From positions 992,001 to 1,056,000 of the forward strand of contig NZ_CANMPQ010000002.1 of assembly GCF_947499695.1 (NCBI RefSeq): 64,000 nt of DNA. The letters are read 5' to 3'. The notes beneath the pieces are model-generated. The model did no database searches. It was not told the origin of the DNA and saw only the letters and a program-made list of their open reading frames with translations. Each line of letters begins with the position of its first letter. The stretch's first letter is position 1. The position numbers were made by a program, and so were the translations under genes. Source of the stretch: an uncultured Allomuricauda sp. (lineage in GTDB: Bacteria; Bacteroidota; Bacteroidia; Flavobacteriales; Flavobacteriaceae). Shown here piece after piece: positions 1 to 9,116 of the stretch.

Positions 1-255
1 CCCCAGGTCATCACCTTGTTGCAATTTTTTATCAAAGCGTAGATTGTCCCAAATATCGTTTTCCCATACACATTCGGAATAATAAACGTGTTTTTCCCCA
101 CCAAGATTTTTGGTTATCGTTACCGTATGATTAAGCAAGAATTTGTAAATTTCCAATGCTGCATGGTCACCAATTGTAGCGGCAAGTCTGGTTTTACACT
201 TTCCAAGTTCAGGATTTCGGGTAAAAATGAGAAGTAGATTTTTCTTTATCTTCAA
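1..255 (-). CDS. DUF2064 / TIGR04282-type glycosyltransferase, 5' part only
   Basis: The first 85 codons of a minus-strand gene that leaves the window at base 1. The translation opens with a short beta strand followed by FTRNPELGKCKTRLA, the nucleotide-sugar-binding signature of the DUF2064 (TIGR04282, arsenosugar-type) glycosyltransferases. An ALEIYKFLLNHT helix follows, and the visible part ends in LQQGDDLG, which matches the family's Q-x-G-x-DLG segment. An in-frame TAG lies just upstream (259-261) and no ATG or GTG lies between it and the conserved start of the domain, so TTG at 253-255 is the likely start. Family members are GT-A-like cytosolic transferases; naming an arsenosugar role here would be inference, since no arsenic genes are visible. 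The 3' two thirds and the neighbours on that side are unseen. Confidence 0.78.
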   Translation of the reverse strand, partial: MKIKKNLLLIFTRNPELGKCKTRLAATIGDHAALEIYKFLLNHTVTITKNLGGEKHVYYSECVWENDIWDNLRFDKKLQQGDDLG

Positions 256-440
256 AAGCTAAATATTGTAGTAGGTCATTATCCGGGATTAGTCAAAACT
301 TCAAATCAATACTTACCAAAAAAGTGAGGTAAAATCAAAATTTTGGCGCTCGAAGCAATTGACAAAGTGAATTCAAAAATAACATTTTACCATATTGCGA
401 TATATATATGCTATCTTAAAGTTTAAATTTCTTATTCAGC

Positions 441-1991
441 ATGAATAAAATAACGGCTACTTTCTGTATCATTGTACTATTAAGTTCTTGTAGGAAAAAG
501 ACTAATGAAGAACTTGTTCCCCCACCACAAGAAATGAAGAATTACGTTGAAGAATATCGCCCACAGTTTCATTTTTCGCCCGAGGAGAAATGGATGAACG
601 ACCCTAATGGTCTTGTTTATCATGATGGGGTGTATCATTTATTTTATCAATACTATCCTGAAGATATTGTCTGGGGTCCCATGCACTGGGGTCATGCAAC
701 AAGCAAGGATATGTTACACTGGGAACACAAACCAATTGCACTCTACCCGGATGAACATGGGCTCATTTTTTCTGGTAGTGCAGTGGTCGACCACAATAAT
801 ACTTCTGGATTTGCTTCAAATGGTGAAACTCCGCTAGTTGCCGTGTTTACCTATCATCTTATGGCAGGTGAAACGGCAGGAAGAAATGATTACCAGACTC
901 AGGGCATTGCGTATAGTCTTGATAATGGAGAAACTTGGACCAAGTATAAAGGCAACCCGGTTATCGGGAACAAAGGCATAAAGGATTTTAGAGACCCAAA
1001 GGTATTTTGGCATAAGGAAACAGAACGCTGGATTATGGCCTTGGTAGCCGGAGATCATGCTAAATTCTATTCCTCCAAAGACCTGAAAGAATGGAACCAT
1101 CTGAGCGATTTTGGAAAGAACCAAGGGGCACATGGTGGAGTTTGGGAATGTCCGGACCTATTTCCTTTAAAAGTGGAAGGGTCAGATGAGGAGAAATGGG
1201 TACTTATCATTAGCATCAATCCAGGAGCGCCCAATGGTGGCAGTGGAACCCAATATTTTGTTGGTGAATTTGATGGTAAAAGATTCAAATCTGATCAGAA
1301 CGACCATAAATGGTTGGATTTAGGAACGGATAATTACGCTGGAGTAACATATAACAATGTACCTGAGGACGATCGTATTTTTATTGGTTGGATGAGCAAT
1401 TGGGATTATGCCCGAGATACTCCTACAAAAAAGTGGCGGAGTGCTATGACCTTACCACGTAAACTTTCGTTGAGAAAAGTTGGAGAAGACTACATGCTTG
1501 TGAATTACCCGCTAAAGCAGGTTGAATCGTTAGCAGAAACGGTTTTGGCAAAAGATATGACCATTTCAGGAACTGGTGCTGAGCAGATAAAGATTGAAAA
1601 CCTGAACCAAACACAATTGCAATTCCAGTCAACCTCAAAGGACTTTAAACTTACTTGGAAAAATGCACAAGATGAAAGGTTAGAACTGACCATGGATTCT
1701 AAAAACAAACATGTTTTGTTGAATAGGATGAAGTCGGGGCAGGTGAACTTTCAGTCGGAATTTGGAAACAAATTACATCATATGCCCGTCGACAATCTTG
1801 GAGATGGACCCTTCAATGTAAGAATCTTAATAGATTGGTCTTCCATTGAAGTTTTCATAGATGATGGACTCTACGTGATGACTTCTCAAATTTTTCCAAC
1901 AGAACCATACAACGACCTGATTATTGAGAATATGGATAATACATCCAACATCGAAGATATTCGCCTGCAACTGATGGAATCTGTTTGGTAG
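441..1991 (+). CDS. GH32 family beta-fructosidase (levanase/inulinase type) lipoprotein
   Basis: Secreted glycoside hydrolase family 32 enzyme of 516 aa that cleaves terminal or internal fructosyl bonds in sucrose, inulin or levan. Residues 1-17 form a lipoprotein signal with lipobox LSSC (Cys17). The five-bladed propeller carries all three catalytic motifs: WMNDPNG at 51-57 (nucleophile Asp54), RDP at 184-186 (transition-state stabiliser Asp185) and WECP at 235-238 (acid/base Glu236). A beta-sandwich domain fills roughly residues 345-516. The length is normal for an exo-acting member. It stands alone: no SusC/SusD pair, sugar kinase or fructose transporter is next to it in the window, so the exact fructan cannot be read from context. 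A type I GAPDH follows 124 bases downstream on the same strand. Confidence 0.93.
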   Translation: MNKITATFCIIVLLSSCRKKTNEELVPPPQEMKNYVEEYRPQFHFSPEEKWMNDPNGLVYHDGVYHLFYQYYPEDIVWGPMHWGHATSKDMLHWEHKPIALYPDEHGLIFSGSAVVDHNNTSGFASNGETPLVAVFTYHLMAGETAGRNDYQTQGIAYSLDNGETWTKYKGNPVIGNKGIKDFRDPKVFWHKETERWIMALVAGDHAKFYSSKDLKEWNHLSDFGKNQGAHGGVWECPDLFPLKVEGSDEEKWVLIISINPGAPNGGSGTQYFVGEFDGKRFKSDQNDHKWLDLGTDNYAGVTYNNVPEDDRIFIGWMSNWDYARDTPTKKWRSAMTLPRKLSLRKVGEDYMLVNYPLKQVESLAETVLAKDMTISGTGAEQIKIENLNQTQLQFQSTSKDFKLTWKNAQDERLELTMDSKNKHVLLNRMKSGQVNFQSEFGNKLHHMPVDNLGDGPFNVRILIDWSSIEVFIDDGLYVMTSQIFPTEPYNDLIIENMDNTSNIEDIRLQLMESVW

Positions 1992-2115
1992 GACATTTTT
2001 TTTCAAAATACCTCACTTTCTATCTCACTCTTTTTAGGCGATTAAAATTGTAATTTAAACGGTCATTTTCAGACTAATAGGATTCAAACAATTAATAACT
2101 ATTAAGAACATCAAA

Positions 2116-3108
2116 ATGAGAATAGGAATAAATGGAATGGGCCGAATTGGTCGGGCTGCGTTGAAGGTAATCAACGAAACACCAGGACTGGAAGTGGTAG
2201 CAGTCAATGATATTATTTCCATTGAAAATACAGCTTACTTATTAAAGTACGATACCGTTTATGGAGTATACGATAAAAAAGTGTCGCATGAACCAGACAG
2301 CCTGATTGTTGACGACAATAAAATCTACTATTCTTCTATAAGAACACCTGAAGAGTTGCCTTGGAAAGAACATAGCGTAGATTTAGTTATTGAAAGTACG
2401 GGTGTTTTTACAAGCGGAGAAGATGCTGAAAGACATTTGAAAGCAGGAGCGAAAACAGTTATAATTTCGGCTCCGACCAAAAGCGTGGATACCCCTACAG
2501 TAGTGCACGGTGTTAACGGCGAAGCCGGAAACACAAATGTTTTTTCTTGTGCAAGCTGTACTACCAATAATATCAGTCCGGTTGTAGAAGTTTTAGGACG
2601 AAGAATTGGAATTAAAAAGGCCATTATGACCACGGTACATGCATACACGGCTTCCCAAGGAATTGTGGATGCACCTTCACAGAAAAATTTTAGAATGGGA
2701 AGAGCAGGAGCACAAAACTTGATTCCTACTACTACTGGAGCCGCGATTGCTACCACCAAAGCACTTCCTGAATATGCCGGGAAATTTGATGGTGTCGCGA
2801 TACGGGTGCCTGTTCCAGTAGGGTCTATTTCTGACCTTACTTTTGTTACGGAAAGACCAGTATCCGCAGAAGAGGTCAATCAAATACTTATTGAAGAGGC
2901 CAAGACTGCGCGCTATGCCGACGTTTTGGATACCACGGATGAACCTATTGTGTCATCGGATATCATTCAAAGCCCATATGCTTCCACTGTGGATTTGGCA
3001 ATGACAAGGGTAGTGGACGGTGATTTGCTGAAGGTAATGACATGGTATGACAACGAATGGGGTTTTACGAATCAAATGGTACGTCAGATTCTGGAAATCA
3101 AAGGATAA
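2116..3108 (+). CDS. gap: Type I glyceraldehyde-3-phosphate dehydrogenase with altered active-site signature
   Basis: Cytosolic NAD-dependent GAPDH of 330 aa: oxidises and phosphorylates glyceraldehyde 3-phosphate in glycolysis. The N-terminal Rossmann motif is INGMGRIGR (5-13), and Asp32 suggests NAD preference. The catalytic Cys148 and His175 (HAYTASQ) are present, as is the C-terminal WYDNEWGF. The active-site loop reads SCASCTTNN where nearly all GAPDHs have SNASCTTNC: the Asn three residues before the catalytic Cys is Cys145, and the usual second Cys is Asn152. The fold and catalytic pair look intact, so it is probably active but may be a second, specialised copy. It ends at a strong hairpin terminator (3121-3152) and appears to be transcribed alone. 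Flavobacteria often carry more than one gap gene; which is the main glycolytic one cannot be told from this window. Confidence 0.93.
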   Translation: MRIGINGMGRIGRAALKVINETPGLEVVAVNDIISIENTAYLLKYDTVYGVYDKKVSHEPDSLIVDDNKIYYSSIRTPEELPWKEHSVDLVIESTGVFTSGEDAERHLKAGAKTVIISAPTKSVDTPTVVHGVNGEAGNTNVFSCASCTTNNISPVVEVLGRRIGIKKAIMTTVHAYTASQGIVDAPSQKNFRMGRAGAQNLIPTTTGAAIATTKALPEYAGKFDGVAIRVPVPVGSISDLTFVTERPVSAEEVNQILIEEAKTARYADVLDTTDEPIVSSDIIQSPYASTVDLAMTRVVDGDLLKVMTWYDNEWGFTNQMVRQILEIKG

Positions 3109-3120
3109 GATCACAAAGAA

Positions 3121-3152
3121 AAAAAGGCTGCACATATGTGCAGCCTTTTTTA
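3121..3152 (+). terminator. Rho-independent terminator after gap
   Basis: A perfect 20-base palindrome (3126-3145, arms GGCTGCACAT and ATGTGCAGCC) is flanked by A5 on the left and T6 on the right, 17 bases past the gap stop codon. Confidence 0.9.
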
Positions 3153-3537
3153 TGAGACACAGGGCAAAGTAGGGTTTAAGCCCTTAATTGTGGTTCTAAA
3201 AAAAATAATGGTACAGGCTGTTAAAGAGCGAAGCTAAAGAGCATGCTATTACAGAATACCAGAAGAAGTAGCCCAATTTTTCATCAACAGTGTTCATTTC
3301 AAAAGTATTTATTCTTGGTTGAGATTTTATTTATATCCCAAAATTATTGAAATGAAGCCCTCAAAAATCTGCAATTATATTTCTGGTATGGAAAACGATG
3401 TAATTGGGTCCAATTATGCTGTAGATTGCATTTGGAGAAATTTTCCAAAAAGCACAATACAAATAGCTTAAATGGCACTATGACTGCTTATACAGATAGT
3501 TTCATTTAAGAATGAAATAAAAGCAAAAAATGGACAA
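3153..3537. other. Intergenic stretch with no supported gene
   Basis: About 385 AT-rich bases between the gap terminator and the end of the minus-strand gene at 3538. The longest ATG reading frame (3352-3471, + strand, 39 codons) resembles nothing I recognise and has no clear signal for translation. Its frame is open upstream for some 35 codons without a start, so it could be a degraded remnant. I see no tRNA, hairpin or repeat here. Confidence 0.5.
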
Positions 3538-3765
3538 TTATACCAACGGGGTTCCTTTTAGACGCTTTTCAATCTTACGCTTTTTCTCAGTAAGACTTTT
3601 CATGACATCCATCAAATTGGAGTCTTTGGTCTCTTTATAAATCTCGTTTATGGAAAGTATCAAGCTTTTGGCTTCGCGTGAAGCGGCCACTCTATCGCTT
3701 GTTGACATATGACTTAAAGTTCTACCTTCAAACTCTTTTGCCTTTTCTAATAACTCCTCGGTCAT
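3538..3765 (-). CDS. Small helical protein of unknown function (75 aa)
   Basis: A 75-residue, highly charged, Lys/Glu-rich protein starting MTEELLEKAKEFEGRTLSHM, with a middle SDRVAASREAKSLILSINEIY segment and a basic tail (KKRKIEKRLKG). It is predicted almost wholly helical, has no signal peptide and is probably cytosolic. I do not recognise a named family. The codon use, ATG start and helix-like heptad spacing argue that it is real and not a shadow, since nothing else is coded across it. It is transcribed opposite to both neighbours with its own upstream region (3766-3931). It could be a small nucleic-acid or regulatory-partner protein, but nothing in the sequence shows which. Confidence 0.7.
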   Translation of the reverse strand: MTEELLEKAKEFEGRTLSHMSTSDRVAASREAKSLILSINEIYKETKDSNLMDVMKSLTEKKRKIEKRLKGTPLV

Positions 3766-3949
3766 TTTTATTTAAAATTAATCTAGATCGGCTAAATATA
3801 AGCCTTAGTTTCATATTTTCTACCTATACTGGTATTCGATTTTCATATTTATGAAATAATTAAGAATCCTGCAAGAGGTTAACAGAATTATTTGTAAAAA
3901 TAAAAGAAACGTATTTTATACTTTTAGAAAATTGAACCAAAACTTTCGC

Positions 3950-4678
3950 ATGTACAGGAGCGCAATCCGTTTTTTTTTAGCATCGTTAATTCTTGTAGCA
4001 TGCAATGCCAAAACCTCTTCTGTGAATAAAAAATTGATTGTTAGGGAAATTGAGTTTGATGGCGATATAAATCCCAAAAACGTTTCCCAATTACTGGATG
4101 AACATGCTGAAACCCATTTAGTGGAAGTTTTAAATTGGAAAGACTATCAGTATAAGCCAAAGGTTGGGTTTAAAATTGCCCATAGCAACAACCAGATTTG
4201 GTTAAAATATGAGGTAGAAGAAGCAAATATTTTGGCTGAAAAAACAGAATCCAATAGCTATGTTTTTAAAGACAGTTGCGTTGAGTTCTTCTTTGACCCA
4301 ATAGCAGATGGAAATTATTATAATTTTGAAATCAACTGCATCGGCACCACCCTTCTGGCTCATGGTCCTGAAAGAAAATCCCGGAAATTTATTTCTCCTG
4401 AGCTGATCGAAGAAACTCTTAAAACAGAATCATCTTTGGGAACTCAACCTTTCAAGGAAAAAACTGGCGGACATACTTGGGAAATTACAATAATTCTACC
4501 TGCCGAGATTTTGACCCATAACCCCGGAATTGAGTTAAAGGGGCTCAAAGCTCGCGGAAATTTTTACAAATGTGGGGACGCCACTTCCGAAAGGCATTAC
4601 TTAAGCTGGAACCCTATAGATTCAGAAAAACCAGATTTTCATCGCCCAGAGTATTTTGGCGAGCTGATATTTGAATAA
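3950..4678 (+). CDS. CBM9-like (DOMON-fold) carbohydrate-binding lipoprotein
   Basis: Lipoprotein of 242 aa: signal MYRSAIRFFLASLILVAC with Cys18 as the lipid site. The rest looks like the family-9-like carbohydrate-binding domains common in Bacteroidota: an early EIEFDGDI strand, the IWLKYEVEE strand, the core KDSCVEFFFDP / NYYNFEINCIGT pair, then SLGTQPFKEKTGG and a WEITIILP strand. Such modules bind sugars, or haem in related DOMON proteins. No catalytic domain is attached. The track-length frame opens at a TTG 18 bases earlier, but the ATG at 3950 begins a proper signal peptide. It lies 191 bases before a PQQ/haem-c sugar dehydrogenase on the same strand; a sugar-capture role for that system is a guess. 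Confidence 0.8.
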   Translation: MYRSAIRFFLASLILVACNAKTSSVNKKLIVREIEFDGDINPKNVSQLLDEHAETHLVEVLNWKDYQYKPKVGFKIAHSNNQIWLKYEVEEANILAEKTESNSYVFKDSCVEFFFDPIADGNYYNFEINCIGTTLLAHGPERKSRKFISPELIEETLKTESSLGTQPFKEKTGGHTWEITIILPAEILTHNPGIELKGLKARGNFYKCGDATSERHYLSWNPIDSEKPDFHRPEYFGELIFE

Positions 4679-4869
4679 TTCAATCTGGTAATAGTCTCTT
4701 AAAATAGATTCTCGGTTAACTTCTTCATATTAAATTGAAGGCAATGATGGGTAGAATAGTGTTGAACAGATATAGCTCATGGTCTTTGGTCTAAATCTTT
4801 TGTTTAAAGGTGGTTAAAACAATAGCTTATTGCATATTTCCAGATTGATGGCGATGCGGTGGCAAAACC

Positions 4870-6639
4870 ATGGAGGACCAACCAAAAAATTATATGAACA
4901 AAGTAGTAACACCCATACTTTTTGTCTTTCATGTAAAAAGACTGCTATACTGTATTCTAGTAATTATCCTACTTGTTAGTTGCTCCAAAAAAGAAGGCCC
5001 TTTAAATGGGGGACTTTTTCTTCCAGATGGATTTGAAGCTATGGTTGTGGTGGACAGTACCGAGGGAAAAGTCAGACATATGGCAGTATCCGAAAACGGG
5101 TACTTGTATGCCAAACTTAGGAACTCCAGCGATATGGGGTCCATAACCGTTTTGCAGGATACTAATAATGATGGGGCAGCAGATAATATAGAACGATTTG
5201 GTTCTTACAGAACCAGTCAGCGATGGAGCTATGCCACGGCAATGAGAATCTATAACGGATACTTGTACTTCAGTTCAGAATTGGTGGTGTATCGATACAA
5301 GCTAAAACCAGGTACTTTGGTTCCGGAAGGAGAGATGGAAATTGTATTTACCGATGACCATCCCCACGGCAAGCATGAACACATAGGAAAACCACTGGCA
5401 TTTGATGATGAAGGGCATATGTATATACCTTTTGGAGCTCCCTCAAATGCTTGTCAGAGTCCAAAAAGAACACCTGGTGCACCTGGTTTGGATCCTTGTC
5501 CCCAACTCGAACAGCATGGAGGTATTTGGCGATTTGATGCCAATAAATTGGGACAGACTCAAAAAGATGGATACAAGTATGCCTCGGGCATACGAAGTGT
5601 TGTGGCGATGAATTGGAATCCAACCGATAAAAACCTTTACGTTGTGATGCATGGTCGTGACGATTTATTACGATTGTTTCCAGACAGATATGACCCTTGG
5701 CAGAGTGCTTTGCTGCCTTCGGAAGAGTTCATTAAGGTAACTGAAGGGTCAGACTTTGGATGGCCGTATTGCTATTACGATCAAATCAAGGAGAAAAAAG
5801 TACTTGCACCTGAATATGGCGGAGACGGAGAAACTGTAGGGAGATGTGATCAATACGATGATCCTATCGTGGGCTTTCCTGGACATTGGGCACCAAACGA
5901 TTTGGTATTTTATGAAGGAGATGCTTTTCCAGAACATTATAAAAACGGAGCTTTCATAGCATTCCATGGTTCTACAAACAGGGCGCCATATCCGCAATCT
6001 GGTTATTTCGTTGGTTTTGTTCCCTTTAAAGATGGCAAACCTTCGGGTGATTGGGAGGTATTTGTAGATGGTTTCGCAGGAGTAGATCCTTTGGAAAGTG
6101 TTAATGATGCAATGTATCGCCCGATGGGAATTGCATTTGGACCTAAAGGAGATATGTATATTTCAGATTCCGTGAAGGGTAAAATTTGGAAGGTTGTATA
6201 TACCGGTGATAGGTCGACGTTTGGAGAAGAGCAATTGGCCCAAATGAAAAAAAGAAAAGAATTATCCCATATTCGAACACCAGATAGGATAAAAGATAAT
6301 TTGATGCAGGATGATATTGACGGAGGAGCTAAAACCTACTATACTTACTGTAGTGCATGTCACCAAAAAAATGGAGGAGGGGCCACGGGAAGATTTCCAC
6401 CCGTCGCAAATACAGATTGGGTAACAGGAGATAAAGAAAGACTTATCAAAATTATTTTGGAAGGAATGGAAGGCAGCATCCAAGTGCATGGCGAAACCTA
6501 TAACGGAGTTATGCCTCAACATAGTTTTCTTTCTGACAAGGAAATTGCAGACGTTTTGACCTACATACGCTCAAACTTCGGAAACGAAGCGAGTGCTATT
6601 GAGCCGGAAGAGGTTGAGGAAATTCGAAACGGCTCATAA
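4870..6639 (+). CDS. PQQ-dependent sugar (sorbosone-type) dehydrogenase fused to cytochrome c, lipoprotein
   Basis: Periplasmic-side lipoprotein of 589 aa. Residues 23-38 give a hydrophobic segment and lipobox LVSC (Cys38). Residues about 45-455 form a soluble-type quinoprotein propeller of the sorbosone/aldose dehydrogenase class, with the GSDFGWPYCYYD segment typical of that family. A C-terminal cytochrome c domain follows with haem motif CSACH (Cys494, Cys497, His498) and probable axial Met548 in GVMPQHSF. Known relatives oxidise aldoses or their aldehydes to lactones or acids and pass electrons through the haem to the respiratory chain. A second possible start is Met9 (4894). It opens a run of seven co-directional genes ending at 12439, most of them exported enzymes, so its likely job is the first oxidation step of that pathway. 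The substrate is not shown by sequence. Confidence 0.88.
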   Translation: MEDQPKNYMNKVVTPILFVFHVKRLLYCILVIILLVSCSKKEGPLNGGLFLPDGFEAMVVVDSTEGKVRHMAVSENGYLYAKLRNSSDMGSITVLQDTNNDGAADNIERFGSYRTSQRWSYATAMRIYNGYLYFSSELVVYRYKLKPGTLVPEGEMEIVFTDDHPHGKHEHIGKPLAFDDEGHMYIPFGAPSNACQSPKRTPGAPGLDPCPQLEQHGGIWRFDANKLGQTQKDGYKYASGIRSVVAMNWNPTDKNLYVVMHGRDDLLRLFPDRYDPWQSALLPSEEFIKVTEGSDFGWPYCYYDQIKEKKVLAPEYGGDGETVGRCDQYDDPIVGFPGHWAPNDLVFYEGDAFPEHYKNGAFIAFHGSTNRAPYPQSGYFVGFVPFKDGKPSGDWEVFVDGFAGVDPLESVNDAMYRPMGIAFGPKGDMYISDSVKGKIWKVVYTGDRSTFGEEQLAQMKKRKELSHIRTPDRIKDNLMQDDIDGGAKTYYTYCSACHQKNGGGATGRFPPVANTDWVTGDKERLIKIILEGMEGSIQVHGETYNGVMPQHSFLSDKEIADVLTYIRSNFGNEASAIEPEEVEEIRNGS

Positions 6640-6737
6640 ATTGTACTTTAGTGAATATAACAAACTGAATAGGCAAAAAAAGCAACCAACAATCTGATTT
6701 ACTTTGAATCATTGTTTGATAAAACCAACACCTAAAA

Positions 6738-7985
6738 ATGAAAATATATACCAAGAACATCATCGCAATAATCCTTACAGCATTTGTTTGTGGTCAGGTT
6801 ATTGCCCAGAAGTATGATCTACTCATAAATGATGGACATGTCATTGATGTCAAAAATGGAATCGATCAAGTTATGGATGTAGCTATTCATGACGGGAAAA
6901 TTGCAAAAGTTGAAGCAAGGATTTCAGAACAAAATGCAAAACAGACACTAAATGCCAAAGGGTTTTATGTAGTTCCAGGCTTATTGGATATCCATAGCCA
7001 TAACTTTCATGGTACAGAACCTGATGCGTATTTAAGTAATAGCGATACTGCCTTGCCCCCGGACGGATTTTCTTTCCGAAGTGGAGTAACTACCATCGTT
7101 GACGTTGGCGGTGCAGGATGGAAAAATTTCAAGCAGTTTAAAAAGCAGACCATTGACCGCTCTAAGACTCGAGTGTTATCCTTTCTCAATATTATTGGGT
7201 CTGGAATGAAAGGTGGGGTCATAGAGCAAAATATCGCAGATATGGACCCAAAAATGACTGCACTCGTGGCAAAACAATACCCGGGAGTAGTGGTTGGAGT
7301 AAAACTGGCACATTACAATGGGTTTGATTGGACACCCACGGACCGTGTCGTTGAGGCGGGGAGATTGGCCAACATTCCCGTTATGATTGATTTCGGAGGA
7401 AGCGATCCAGAGTTGTCAATAGAAACCTTGTTTATGGAAAAGCTCCGTCCCGGAGACATATTTACACATGCTTACGCCAATGTCAAGGGAAGGATACCCA
7501 TTGTAGGCCAGAATGGAAAAGTAAGAGACTATGCTTTTGCTGCACAAAAAAGAGGTATCATCTTCGATGTGGGACATGGCGGTGGAAGCTTTATGTTTGA
7601 ACAGGCAATCCCTGCAATGAAACAAGGATTTAAACCCAATTCCATAAGCACAGATTTGCACACAGGAAGTATGAATGGAGGAATGAAAAGTCAAATCAAT
7701 GTAATGTCCAAATTCCTGAATATGAATATGCCTTTAAAAGAGGTGATTGCTGCTTCCACCTGGCAACCAGCGCAGATAATTCAGCGTCAAGACTTGGGGC
7801 ATTTGTCGGAAGGGGCAGTGGCCGATGTGGCCATTTTGAATCTCAGAAAAGGCAATTTTGGCTTTGTTGACACAAGAGGAAAAAAACTATTGGGTGACCA
7901 AAAACTAGAATGTGAATTGACTATTCGTGACGGAAATATAGTATGGGACCTGAACGGGATGGCCAGCACAATCTGGAACGAATAA
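6738..7985 (+). CDS. Exported amidohydrolase/deacetylase (COG3964-type, dihydroorotase-like)
   Basis: A 415-aa metal-dependent hydrolase of the amidohydrolase superfamily with a Sec signal peptide (MKIYTKNIIAIILTAFVCGQ, likely cut after about residue 24). Visible ligands: HSH at 86-88, Lys192 in GVKLAHYN as the candidate carboxylated lysine, FTHAYAN and DVGHGGGSF histidines, and the catalytic Asp in STDLH. It matches the EF_0837/Atu3266-like group often misnamed dihydroorotase; as I recall, studied members remove acetyl groups from acetyl-(R)-mandelate or N-acetyl-D-amino acids. Cytosolic relatives sit beside SelA-like ammonia lyases in D-glucosaminate-type clusters, and here a SelA-like gene lies four genes downstream. 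Export of the enzyme is the unusual part. Only 8 bases separate it from the transporter gene. Confidence 0.87.
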   Translation: MKIYTKNIIAIILTAFVCGQVIAQKYDLLINDGHVIDVKNGIDQVMDVAIHDGKIAKVEARISEQNAKQTLNAKGFYVVPGLLDIHSHNFHGTEPDAYLSNSDTALPPDGFSFRSGVTTIVDVGGAGWKNFKQFKKQTIDRSKTRVLSFLNIIGSGMKGGVIEQNIADMDPKMTALVAKQYPGVVVGVKLAHYNGFDWTPTDRVVEAGRLANIPVMIDFGGSDPELSIETLFMEKLRPGDIFTHAYANVKGRIPIVGQNGKVRDYAFAAQKRGIIFDVGHGGGSFMFEQAIPAMKQGFKPNSISTDLHTGSMNGGMKSQINVMSKFLNMNMPLKEVIAASTWQPAQIIQRQDLGHLSEGAVADVAILNLRKGNFGFVDTRGKKLLGDQKLECELTIRDGNIVWDLNGMASTIWNE

Positions 7986-7993
7986 ATACTTAA

Positions 7994-9109
7994 ATGAATA
8001 CCAACCAAATGAAAAAACAATACCAAATTTTATTAATTGCCTCCCTCATTTTCCTGCTTGCATCCATTGTAATGCTTGTTTTGGGAAAAGGAGCCCAAGC
8101 AGGACCTTTTATTGTTACCTTTTTCCTATCGCTTGCTTTGGGTATACGAGGTCATGTAAAATTCAAAGGTTTTTCTTTTACAGTACTCGTGTTTGCGGCG
8201 GTAGCAGCTTCAATGTACTACCCTTCCTTTTTTACGAATGTGGGTGACTTTCAGCTTAAATCATTGATAGTTCCACTTTTGCAGATAATCATGTTCGGAA
8301 TGGGAACAGCAATGAGTATAAAAGATTTTGTTGGTGTTGTAAAAATGCCAAAAGGCGTGCTTGTTGGATTGATTTGTCAGTTTACCATTATGCCGGTTTT
8401 GGGATTTGCAATTGCAAGTTTGTTCAGGTTCCCTCCAGAGATAGCAGCCGGTGTAGTCTTAATCGGATCATCTCCGAGCGGACTGGCATCAAATGTAATG
8501 GCTTACTTGGCTAAGGCAAATCTGGCTTTATCGGTGACCCTTACAGCAATTTCTACAGTACTGGCACCTCTAATGACCCCTTTGTTAATGGAAACCTTTG
8601 CCGGTCAGTTTGTGCCCATAGATTTCTTGGGAATGATGATCAGTATTTCCAAAATTGTAATTCTTCCAATCATCGCAGGATTACTATTTAACTACTTCTT
8701 TCATGGGAAGGCCAAATGGCTGGATAGAGCTATGCCCGTTTTTTCGATGGCGGCCATTGCAATGACTGTTGCGATAGTTACAGCTGCCGGAAGAGATAGC
8801 TTGCTTACAATTGGCCTTTTCTTATTTCTTGCGGCCATCTTTCACAATATTTCGGGGTATTTCTTGGGTTACTGGTCGTGTCGAGCTCTAAAAATGAAAG
8901 AACAAGACTGTCGTACAATTGCCCTCGAAGTAGGAATGCAAAATGGTGGACTGGCCTCTGGTATAGCCTTGGAAATGGGTAAAATAGGAACTATTGGATT
9001 AGCTTCCGCTGTATTTGGACCATGGATGAATATTTCCGGGTCTTCTTTAGCAACATGGTGGCGAGATAAAGATCCAAATAAAAAAACCAATGAATCTAAA
9101 GAAACATAA
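7994..9109 (+). CDS. BASS-family sodium-dependent organic acid symporter
   Basis: Integral inner-membrane protein of 371 aa with about ten hydrophobic segments, of the bile acid:sodium symporter (SBF/BASS) family. Conserved stretches include LLQIIMFGMGTAMSIKDF, VLIGSSPSGLASNVMAYLAKANLALSVTLTAISTVLAPLMTPL (the Na-site crossover region) and ALEVGMQNGGLASGIAL. Family members carry bile acids, pyruvate, pantothenate or other 2-oxo acids with Na+. It is the only membrane transporter in the 4.9-12.4 kb cluster and stands between the amidohydrolase and the RraA-like aldolase. Import of a keto-acid product such as pyruvate is therefore a reasonable inference, not a demonstrated fact. A short charged C-terminal tail (DKDPNKKTNESKET) overlaps or abuts the next gene, so the two are translationally linked. 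Confidence 0.9.
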   Translation: MNTNQMKKQYQILLIASLIFLLASIVMLVLGKGAQAGPFIVTFFLSLALGIRGHVKFKGFSFTVLVFAAVAASMYYPSFFTNVGDFQLKSLIVPLLQIIMFGMGTAMSIKDFVGVVKMPKGVLVGLICQFTIMPVLGFAIASLFRFPPEIAAGVVLIGSSPSGLASNVMAYLAKANLALSVTLTAISTVLAPLMTPLLMETFAGQFVPIDFLGMMISISKIVILPIIAGLLFNYFFHGKAKWLDRAMPVFSMAAIAMTVAIVTAAGRDSLLTIGLFLFLAAIFHNISGYFLGYWSCRALKMKEQDCRTIALEVGMQNGGLASGIALEMGKIGTIGLASAVFGPWMNISGSSLATWWRDKDPNKKTNESKET

Positions 9110-9116
9110 GAAGCGG

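Noticed and set aside
441..1991. GH32 gene as part of a polysaccharide utilisation locus
   Set aside because: No SusC/SusD, transporter or second fructan enzyme lies within reach in the window.
2328..2879. 183-codon open frame opposite gap
   Set aside because: It is an antisense shadow of a clear GAPDH gene; the composition (many Ser, Val and Pro) follows the sense codons and no family is recognisable.
3352..3471. 39-codon frame in the gap after gap
   Set aside because: No similarity I can recognise and no support for translation; kept only as a note in the intergenic entry.
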